From an uncultured Acidimicrobiaceae bacterium (GTDB lineage Bacteria > Actinomycetota > Acidimicrobiia > Acidimicrobiales > Ilumatobacteraceae), in assembly GCA_903904615.1 (NCBI GenBank), contig CAIVDG010000338.1:1-5592 (forward strand): a stretch of 5,592 nt of DNA, written 5' to 3'. Below are positions 1 through 4,732 of this stretch, one piece after another. The first letter of the stretch is position 1; each line of letters begins with the position of its first letter. The notes under the pieces were generated by a model. That model did no database searches. It had not been told where the DNA came from and saw only the letters and a list, made by a program, of their open reading frames with translations. A program made the translations under genes and the position numbers.

Positions 1-523
1 ATACCACCACGCTGTTGGCAGCGACCACTGTTGCGCCGACGATGAGGTCAATGAGATCTCCTGGTTGCACAACAGGCGCAGCCACTTCGGCGGGTAAGGC
101 AATCACACGCCATCCATCGGGAATCACCACGGCGTCAGAAGTTGGAATGGTGAGCGAACGTGTGAGGGGCGTGTTGGCGGCGAGTGCGATACGGCTTCGT
201 GTGTTGGGGGCCAATGTGCGAAGTGCATCCACTGCAATGAGTGCTTCGGGCAGTGCAACGGTGATGGTGTTGTTTGCGGTGAGTTCATCACCTGCGCGTA
301 CTTGTGTGGTGACCACCAATACCAAGGCCGATGTCGACCACGAGTTTCGTTCGCGCCGTGTGGCGACAACAGATTCGGCAACGAACCCTGCGGTGAGAAC
401 GCTGATGAAAACGATGGTGACGACTTGTGCACGTCGCTCGCGTTCAAGAATCGAAATGATGCGATGAACAAGCGAGGAGAACTGTTGACCCGCTGATACG
501 AAGAATTGTTTTGCTCGGCTCAT
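1..523 (-). CDS. SAF-domain (CpaB/RcpC-like) membrane protein, C-terminus cut off by window edge
   Basis: The reading frame runs open from an ATG at 523 to the left edge, giving 174 residues with no stop. The start is supported by a strong Shine-Dalgarno AAAGAGGTG just upstream (534-526) and an in-frame stop at 544-542. Residues 1-33 are basic and cytoplasmic-looking, residues 33-54 form one membrane segment, and the rest should lie outside the cytoplasm. Residues about 66-124 look like a SAF domain (pattern VRAGDEL, then P-E-A-L, then N-T-P-L-T-R). Residues 140-162 carry the stretch I-A-L-P ... V-Q-P-G-D-L-I-D-L-I-V typical of Flp-pilus CpaB/RcpC and related actinobacterial SAF proteins. The family binds or assembles surface structures, but no pilus genes are visible, so the exact role is unknown. 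The gene follows the 563-1795 gene on the same strand after 39 bases and may be cotranscribed with it. Membership of the SAF superfamily is fairly sure; a pilus role is only inference. Confidence 0.8.
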   Translation of the reverse strand, partial: MSRAKQFFVSAGQQFSSLVHRIISILERERRAQVVTIVFISVLTAGFVAESVVATRRERNSWSTSALVLVVTTQVRAGDELTANNTITVALPEALIAVDALRTLAPNTRSRIALAANTPLTRSLTIPTSDAVVIPDGWRVIALPAEVAAPVVQPGDLIDLIVGATVVAANSVVV

Positions 524-562
524 GGCACCTCTTTCGAGGGCTCATGTGTGCACGCGGCCTCG

Positions 563-1795
563 CTAGAGGGATTCTGTTCCGGTTCCCGTCCATGTGCTGT
601 TGTAAGGATTGAATTTGATGGTCATCTCACTGTCGGGGCCACGAACATGGGTCCATCCGGTAACTGGATCATTTTTGATAACGGTCATCCCGTTTGCATC
701 ATGATGACTCCAGGTTCCAGTTGCTTGATCTTGCAAAAGGACCTGTGGACCATTTGGACCATTCATTGTGATGGTATGTGTATCTGAATTATGGCTGATG
801 TGAATCATGTTTCCATCGCCGTTGTATCCAACGAATTCACCGTGCGTTGGAGAAAACAAATCGAAACTTCCGTGAGTACCTTCCACGGAGAGACGACCGG
901 TCGTGGGATCAAAATCTGAGTTCAGCCAGGTGGGGTGGCTAATAGGTAACCCGAAACCTTGGTCGGGGTACGAAGTCAAATCAAACTGCTCGTTTCCTTC
1001 CGCGGCGTAGCTCTGATACAGGCTGTCTCCAAATCCATTCGGGTCGGAATGAAATCCGTGGTCGCCAGAGAAGCTTTGATCTTGGGTATATGACTGATTG
1101 TCGGTGTGGTCAAGGTCAAAATCATTTGATGACTCGAAGTCAAATATGCCGTCCTGCTGAGGCATGACTTGGTATCCCGAAGTTCCGTAGTCGTGGTCTA
1201 TAAATCCGTCATCAAAACCTGAGGTGTATTGATCAGAAAACCCATCCATCCCTCCAAAATCATGGTGACCTGAATCAAAATCGCTTGCATCTACGTCGAC
1301 TGCTCCACCAAAAAATGGAAGGACGGTTACCAAGATTATGAAGAACAAGATTGTCGGAAGAGCCCACATGAACATGAAGGTCGCACGTGGATTGTTCCTT
1401 ACACCCGGAACGTACTCAAAGAATGAGTAAAACAAGAATCCGCCAAGCAGGGCACCCAGATAGCGACTATTGATAGGTGTTGCTACAAGAAAAAGCGGAT
1501 ACAGATAGAAAAATATTCCGCCAACTAATTGCTTTCCAGCACGTCCAATCAGGCGACCTAACGCGATCAATCCGCCGACGACAGGAATTAGTGACACAAG
1601 AATTGCCCCGAACGATCGGGGCCCCGAGTTCAGAAGCACGTAGAAGAAGGCAAAAAAGCTCGTGACTGCAAAGAAAAGCACTACGCCTGCAGCGCTGGAT
1701 CCCGATCCGCAAACAATTGCATAAATGATTGCACCAGGAAGTAATCGTGGATTGACGCCTCTGTTATTGGCATTATTGGCCGTTGCGTAATGCAT
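563..1795 (-). CDS. Hypothetical multi-pass membrane protein with acidic aromatic linker and C-terminal 20-residue repeats
   Basis: I do not recognise this 410-residue protein. The ATG at 1795 follows a purine-rich AAAAGGGGG four bases upstream (1808-1800). Residues about 36-55, 63-80, 88-106, 112-128 and 140-162 are hydrophobic enough to be membrane segments, and 18-29 is a weaker candidate. Basic residues R81, R85, K88, R133 and R137 mark likely cytoplasmic loops. Residues 167-296 are a low-complexity linker with 25 Asp, 3 Glu, 22 aromatic residues and no Lys or Arg, probably disordered. Residues 296-404 hold about five and a half copies of a 20-residue motif of the form D-P-x-T-G-x-W, then a G-P-N-G turn, then a short beta strand, which resembles YD/RHS-type repeats. 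The region is AT-richer than its neighbours. The gene diverges from the 1852-2655 gene and lies just upstream of the SAF gene. The coding call is firm because length, membrane pattern and repeats agree; the function is unknown. Confidence 0.8.
   Translation of the reverse strand: MHYATANNANNRGVNPRLLPGAIIYAIVCGSGSSAAGVVLFFAVTSFFAFFYVLLNSGPRSFGAILVSLIPVVGGLIALGRLIGRAGKQLVGGIFFYLYPLFLVATPINSRYLGALLGGFLFYSFFEYVPGVRNNPRATFMFMWALPTILFFIILVTVLPFFGGAVDVDASDFDSGHHDFGGMDGFSDQYTSGFDDGFIDHDYGTSGYQVMPQQDGIFDFESSNDFDLDHTDNQSYTQDQSFSGDHGFHSDPNGFGDSLYQSYAAEGNEQFDLTSYPDQGFGLPISHPTWLNSDFDPTTGRLSVEGTHGSFDLFSPTHGEFVGYNGDGNMIHISHNSDTHTITMNGPNGPQVLLQDQATGTWSHHDANGMTVIKNDPVTGWTHVRGPDSEMTIKFNPYNSTWTGTGTESL
584..910 (-). 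repeat. Protein-level tandem repeats of about 20 residues (YD/RHS-like)
   Basis: These are residues 296-404 of the membrane protein. Repeat starts fall at residues 296, 315, 336, 356, 376 and 396, so the spacing is 19-21. The shared pattern is D/N-P-x-T-G-x-W/F, then a turn such as G-P-N-G or D-A-N-G near position 11-14, then a hydrophobic strand. The DNA copies have diverged, so this is an old repeat kept at protein level. The resemblance to YD/RHS beta-hairpin repeats is by eye only. Confidence 0.55.
908..1297 (-). other. Low-complexity acidic/aromatic linker within the membrane protein
   Basis: This stretch codes for residues 167-296 of the membrane protein. Asp, Phe, Tyr, Gly, Ser, His and Gln dominate. 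I count 25 Asp, 3 Glu and 22 Phe/Tyr/Trp, with no basic residue from position 138 to 300. Aromatic residues are spaced about every five to six positions in an acidic background, a pattern seen in disordered segments. Its role is not known. Confidence 0.7.
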
Positions 1796-1814
1796 TATTC
1801 CCCCTTTTCATCAC

Positions 1815-1843
1815 ATCATAAATCCTATTTCGGGATGAGTAAA
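1815..1843 (-). promoter_or_regulatory. Candidate promoter for the membrane protein gene
   Basis: On the minus strand, TTTACT (1843-1838, four of six against TTGACA) is followed after exactly 17 bases by TATGAT (1820-1815, five of six against TATAAT). The predicted transcript start, near 1808, lies right at the ribosome binding site of the 563-1795 gene, leaving a leader of only about 13 bases. The site is in the AT-rich 56-bp gap shared with the divergent 1852-2655 gene, so the two genes probably affect each other's transcription. The call is by motif match alone. Confidence 0.45.
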
Positions 1844-1851
1844 TTGGTCCT

Positions 1852-2655
1852 ATGCACTCAGCATTCTTGGGAACAAAACCATGGCCCGAAGCCAGGCTCG
1901 GCATGGATACTCCTCCGAGAATCTTCGATGCTGCAATTAGGGTTCTTTGTCAATTTGCAACTGTTACTCAAACCGCTTCGCGATCTGGAAATGCTGTGCG
2001 GCACATGGAAGAGCATTTTCGGTCTCTTACTTTTCCTCAACTGAACGATTTGCTCTACGCGGTGCGGATTGCACGTCACACTCATCCCAATTATCGAACG
2101 AATAACTTCTTTGAATTTCACAAGTTCTGTGTTTCATCCGGCGGAGACCCATTTTTTGATGCATGTGACTCAATTGAGCAAGACGCACTTGATGCAATTT
2201 TGGAAGTGGTATGGCGAAATCCAAATTCATTTCCGAGAACTAATGAGTTTCATTATGAACTCTTACAGCGGGCGGCTCTGTGTTGGAAGCAGGAATTCGA
2301 TTTAACTGAATGGACTTTGGAAGAAATTCGAGATGAGTTGTCCACGCTTTCGTTTCATTTCGAGAATCTCAAAATAGATAGTGAAATGGCGTATCACGTT
2401 TGGTTGAATTTCGCATTTCGTCCAGCTCATCTTTTTCCGGGCGATCGCGCCACACCTGTTTCTCGAACCGAAATGAAGGATGTACGCAAAGCATTGCGTC
2501 GTGGACAGTGGCCCTCCCGGGTTGCAGAAGCATTTGATGCATATGCAAGTGACGTACAACGAGTTTTGCGCCATTTGGTTCTGTGGGGACGGAGAACGGG
2601 AACCTCTGGAATGGAGATGCCACAATTCTCTGGCGGTCAACCACCTCGAAAATAG
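1852..2655 (+). CDS. Hypothetical soluble protein of unknown function
   Basis: I do not recognise this 267-residue protein. It has no evident signal peptide or membrane segment. It is rich in Phe, Trp, His and charged residues and looks mostly helical, for example around residues 60-75, 100-120, 140-170 and 208-245. The C-terminus (about 247-267) turns Gly/Pro/Ser-rich and is probably disordered. The start is uncertain: no good Shine-Dalgarno precedes the ATG at 1852, and the ATGs at 1903 (residue 18) and 2005 (residue 52) are alternatives. An in-frame stop at 1840-1842 limits extension upstream. Base composition is clearly lower in G+C than galU (22/60 in 2101-2160), which suggests foreign origin. 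The gene diverges from the membrane protein gene across 56 bases, and the pair may form one accessory unit. The frame stays open for 77 more codons after the amber stop at 2653-2655, so truncation is possible. That the frame is coding is likely from its length, but no homology backs it. Confidence 0.6.
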   Translation: MHSAFLGTKPWPEARLGMDTPPRIFDAAIRVLCQFATVTQTASRSGNAVRHMEEHFRSLTFPQLNDLLYAVRIARHTHPNYRTNNFFEFHKFCVSSGGDPFFDACDSIEQDALDAILEVVWRNPNSFPRTNEFHYELLQRAALCWKQEFDLTEWTLEEIRDELSTLSFHFENLKIDSEMAYHVWLNFAFRPAHLFPGDRATPVSRTEMKDVRKALRRGQWPSRVAEAFDAYASDVQRVLRHLVLWGRRTGTSGMEMPQFSGGQPPRK

Positions 2656-2877
2656 GTATGTCGGGCTAACCGTCTCGCTTGTCCAATTCAAATTATGAGG
2701 AACCTACTGAGGCAACTCACCGAAGTAGAGGTCGATATCTATTTTCGGATCAAACCCAGACAATTACAAAACCCTCACACGAAACTCTCACGTTTCCGCT
2801 TCACCTCTGGGTGGCACGGATTCATTAGGGAGTTATTTCAAAATGCAGACAGGGATGTCGTACAAAGTCTCTATCAA
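2656..2877. other. Stretch with no confident gene; in-frame extension of the upstream gene
   Basis: No RNA gene, clear terminator hairpin or well-supported gene is visible here. The plus-strand frame of the 1852-2655 gene stays open past its TAG, up to a TGA at 2887-2889 inside the end of the FmdB-like gene. Within it an ATG at 2695 could start a 64-residue peptide, but it has no Shine-Dalgarno, and the codons before it (2656-2694) look unlike coding sequence. A weak inverted repeat GAAAC/GTTTC sits at 2781-2796 without a T run. Confidence 0.4.
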
Positions 2878-3192
2878 TTAGTCGGCTGACGATGAAGCGC
2901 TTGACGATGAGTCGCTAGAGCTGGAACTCGACGACGAATCAGATGATGACGACGAATCGCTAGAGGAAGAGGAAGAACTGGACGAGGCAGTACTAGACCC
3001 AGACTTGCCGCTGTCGGTCTTGTAGAACCCGCCACCCTTGAAGGTGATGCCAACGGGGAGGAATACCTTCTTGACGGGGCGCATGGTTCCGTCTACGGGG
3101 TGCATGGCTTCAGTGAGGGAGTCTTCAGAGAAATCCTGTTGCACCTCAATGGTTTCGCCGGTTTCCACGAACTTGTACACGTATGTCGGCAT
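2878..3192 (-). CDS. FmdB/Ruc-family small protein lacking the zinc cysteines, with a Ser/Asp-rich tail
   Basis: This 104-residue protein starts M-P-T-Y-V-Y and carries V-G-I-T-F-K-G-G-G-F-Y-K-T-D-S at residues 47-61, both hallmarks of the FmdB family (TIGR02605, CxxC_CxxC_SSSS). Actinobacterial members include M. tuberculosis Rv0991c (Ruc), a chaperone that binds unfolded proteins when its zinc cysteines are oxidised and works with the DnaK system. Here there is no cysteine at all: the first CxxC position reads F-V-E-T (8-11), and the second pair is replaced around H-P-V-D-G (31-35). Residues 70-104 are 29 Ser, 4 Asp and 2 Ala, a disordered tail. I chose the ATG at 3192 because the family begins M-P-T-Y, a GGAG lies upstream, and the longer frame from 3306 would run through the operator and into galU. 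The gene diverges from galU with 70 bases between them and carries a CIRCE operator 17 bases before its start, so HrcA control is expected. The zinc-free state is seen; chaperone function is inferred. Confidence 0.88.
   Translation of the reverse strand: MPTYVYKFVETGETIEVQQDFSEDSLTEAMHPVDGTMRPVKKVFLPVGITFKGGGFYKTDSGKSGSSTASSSSSSSSSDSSSSSDSSSSSSSSDSSSSASSSAD
2881..2985 (-). other. Ser/Asp-rich disordered tail of the FmdB-like protein
   Basis: The last 35 residues read as Ser runs of 9, 5, 8, 4 and 3 broken by Asp or Ala, ending A-D. All six serine codons (TCA, TCC, TCG, TCT, AGC, AGT) are mixed, so this is not a simple DNA microsatellite. A Ser-rich C-terminus is a known trait of the family, but this one is unusually long and pure. 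Confidence 0.85.
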
Positions 3193-3209
3193 GGGGGGTG
3201 TCTCCGGGT

Positions 3210-3236
3210 TTGGCACTCTGGTCCTACGAGTGCCAA
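3210..3236. promoter_or_regulatory. CIRCE operator for the heat-shock repressor HrcA
   Basis: TTGGCACTC (3210-3218), nine bases, then GAGTGCCAA (3228-3236) form a perfect inverted repeat; the match extends one base further on each side (3209 and 3237). This is the CIRCE architecture TTAGCACTC-N9-GAGTGCTAA with one symmetric change that keeps the palindrome, as is common in GC-rich bacteria. HrcA binds CIRCE and represses heat-shock genes. The site lies 17 bases before the FmdB-like start and 26 bases before the galU ATG. A loose -10 (TACCAT, 3242-3237, minus strand) would place the transcript start within the operator, which suits repression of the FmdB-like gene. Whether galU is also controlled cannot be told. 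Confidence 0.88.
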
Positions 3237-3262
3237 ATGGTATCTGGCTAGCGTGGAAATCC

Positions 3263-4129
3263 ATGAGAGCCCGCACCGCCGTTATTCCTGCTGCCGGGCT
3301 GGGCACCCGTTTTTATCCCATCACCAAAGCCGTTCCGAAAGAACTGCTGCCCATCTTCGATGTGCCGGCGCTTCAGCTGATTATCGATGAAGCAATTGGT
3401 GCTGGGTGCGATCACATTGTGTTGGTCTCCAGCCGCACGAAGCCAGGGCTTGAGGCATACATCGAACCATCGCCCGACGTTGTCGCAAAACTGCGCGACC
3501 AAGGACGAAACGATGTGGCCGACAGGCTCGCACGTATCGGGTCCGATGTGCGCGTGAGTGTCACGTACCAAGACAATCCGAAAGGTCTTGGTCATGCAGT
3601 GGGATGTGCGCGTGAGTTAGTGGGTAACGAACCATTCGCCGTGTTGTTGCCCGATGAACTGCGTGGAGACTCGGGCTTATTGCGTTTGCTGATTGATTCG
3701 TGTGAAGCAACAGGGAAGAGTGCCATTGAGTTGAAGCGTGTTCCGATGGATCAAGTGAGTGCGTACGGCGTTGTCACCGTGACCGACGGTTCGCCTGCAG
3801 ATGGTCCGTTTGGAATTTGCGGTGTGGTGGAAAAACCAAAGAGGGAAGACGCACCCAGTGATCTCATCATTCTTGGTCGTTATGTTTTGACCGCCGAGAT
3901 CTTCACGGACATTGATGCGTTGCAGCCTCATGCGAATGGCGAATACCAACTCACCGACGCATTGTTGGCACAAGGGTTGCGCAACGACCTGCTTGGTCAT
4001 CTCACCACCACAAAGCGTTGGGACACGGGAACGCCAACGGGATGGTTAGAAGCCGTACTTGATGCAGCTGCAGCGCAACCGCAAACGAATCAGATGATGA
4101 CAGAGTGGTTTAAGAAAAATCTCAGTTAG
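3263..4129 (+). CDS. galU: UTP--glucose-1-phosphate uridylyltransferase
   Basis: GalU makes UDP-glucose and pyrophosphate from UTP and glucose-1-phosphate in the cytoplasm, feeding cell-wall glycans, glycolipids, trehalose and galactose metabolism. The 288-residue length is usual. Visible motifs are the nucleotide-binding G-L-G-T-R-F (12-17) with K22 and P-K-E (25-27), G-L-G-H-A-V (108-113), L-L-P-D-E (128-132), V-S-A-Y-G (165-169), V-E-K-P-K (189-193, with the family's sugar-phosphate-binding Lys), G-R-Y-V-L-T (205-210), E-Y-Q-L-T-D (227-232) and K-R-W-D-T-G (251-256). The start at 3263 puts the GxGTR motif at the normal distance; a longer open frame back to 3038 overlaps the FmdB-like gene and the CIRCE site and is not believed. 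The Shine-Dalgarno is weak (GTGGAAAT). It diverges from the FmdB-like gene and converges with the PF06475 gene with six bases between stops. The identification is secure. Confidence 0.95.
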   Translation: MRARTAVIPAAGLGTRFYPITKAVPKELLPIFDVPALQLIIDEAIGAGCDHIVLVSSRTKPGLEAYIEPSPDVVAKLRDQGRNDVADRLARIGSDVRVSVTYQDNPKGLGHAVGCARELVGNEPFAVLLPDELRGDSGLLRLLIDSCEATGKSAIELKRVPMDQVSAYGVVTVTDGSPADGPFGICGVVEKPKREDAPSDLIILGRYVLTAEIFTDIDALQPHANGEYQLTDALLAQGLRNDLLGHLTTTKRWDTGTPTGWLEAVLDAAAAQPQTNQMMTEWFKKNLS

Positions 4130-4135
4130 CGCTGA

Positions 4136-4696
4136 TTAGTTATCGGCGCGACGAAACGCATTGTGTTCGTCTACGACAAAACCAAATTCATCGACGCGTG
4201 CGGCGTGTTGTTGTCCGGTGAGAAGTGATGTGTACTCCCACGAGAACTCGTCGTGGCGTGTGTAGCGCTGCGGGACGCTTTCCACTTCCAACGTTTCAAC
4301 ATCAATAGTGATGACATTTAAATCGGCGGCGTGCCCCACATGTAGTGGCAGGCGATGCGTGATGATGGAATTAGTGAATGGCGTGTTCACAAAGTCAATG
4401 TCCACACAGCCATCAAGCTCGGTGCGGTGTGCGCCGTTCATCTCGCCCCATCGCCCGTGACCATCGGTTGCCAACCACAGGTCGGGTTCTTCCATGTCGC
4501 GGAACAGCAACATTTGTTGCACCACCCACTGGGCCGATAACCGCACAATGGCTAACGCATTATCGGTATGCAACGAGATCTCTGCGGTCCACCCTTCGTT
4601 CTCCCAACGCAACGAAACACTGCTGGCAGGCGAACCATCCCATGCCTCCCAAGCCACGGAATGGCCTGCAGATGACGGGGGGCGGTAATTCGACAT
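4136..4696 (-). CDS. Putative glycolipid-binding protein (PF06475 / DUF1089 type)
   Basis: The 186-residue protein fits the putative glycolipid-binding family represented by P. aeruginosa PA1994. Recognisable parts are G-W-T-A-E (35-39), then D-G-x-G-R-W (78-83), then E-L-D-G-C-V-D-I-D-F (93-102) with T-P-F-T-N (105-109), L-P-L near 116-118, the Q-R-Y-T stretch, and a closing D-E-F-G-F-V-V-D. The length is normal. The family's fold is likened to lipoprotein carriers such as LolA or LprG, but biochemical evidence is thin, so lipid binding is a family label and not shown. No signal peptide is seen, so it is probably cytoplasmic. The start ATG at 4696 has no clear Shine-Dalgarno, as in leaderless or weakly initiated genes. 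It converges with galU (six-base gap) and diverges from moeA (36 bases), sitting on the opposite strand between two genes that are often neighbours in actinobacteria. Confidence 0.82.
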   Translation of the reverse strand: MSNYRPPSSAGHSVAWEAWDGSPASSVSLRWENEGWTAEISLHTDNALAIVRLSAQWVVQQMLLFRDMEEPDLWLATDGHGRWGEMNGAHRTELDGCVDIDFVNTPFTNSIITHRLPLHVGHAADLNVITIDVETLEVESVPQRYTRHDEFSWEYTSLLTGQQHAARVDEFGFVVDEHNAFRRADN

Positions 4697-4732
4697 GTCA
4701 TTAGGTCTATCGGCTGACAGTAGGTTGAGCGC

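Noticed and set aside
15..467. Plus-strand open frame of 150 codons over the left edge
   Set aside because: It lies antisense to the SAF-domain gene, its product is a Thr/Arg/Ser-rich artefact with no domain, and the minus strand has a strong ribosome binding site and family motifs.
558..569. CCTC-GCTA-GAGG hairpin after the membrane gene as a terminator
   Set aside because: The stem is four bases without a T run, and the next gene on the strand starts 39 bases on, so read-through is more likely.
2781..2796. Inverted repeat GAAAC/GTTTC as a terminator
   Set aside because: The stem is only five bases and no T run follows on either strand.
2695..2889. Stand-alone 64-residue gene
   Set aside because: It has no Shine-Dalgarno, no recognisable domain, and overlaps the end of the convergent FmdB-like gene. 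Kept only as a possible extension of the upstream frame.
560..2966. Ten-base direct repeat TCGCTAGAGG at 560-569 and 2957-2966, possible insertion-site duplication around the AT-richer segment
   Set aside because: The left copy spans the stop codon of the membrane gene and the right copy lies inside the Ser/Asp codons of the FmdB-like tail, where similar words recur (2912-2919). Chance is the simpler explanation.
3038..3262. N-terminal extension of galU by 75 codons
   Set aside because: It would overlap the FmdB-like gene and run through the CIRCE palindrome. The GalU family begins just before the GxGTR motif, which fits the ATG at 3263.
3193..3306. N-terminal extension of the FmdB-like protein by 38 residues
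   Set aside because: The family starts M-P-T-Y, and the extension would cross the operator and enter galU.
4378..4704. Plus-strand open frames over the PF06475 gene
   Set aside because: They are antisense shadows with no domain, while the minus-strand frame matches a known family over its full length.
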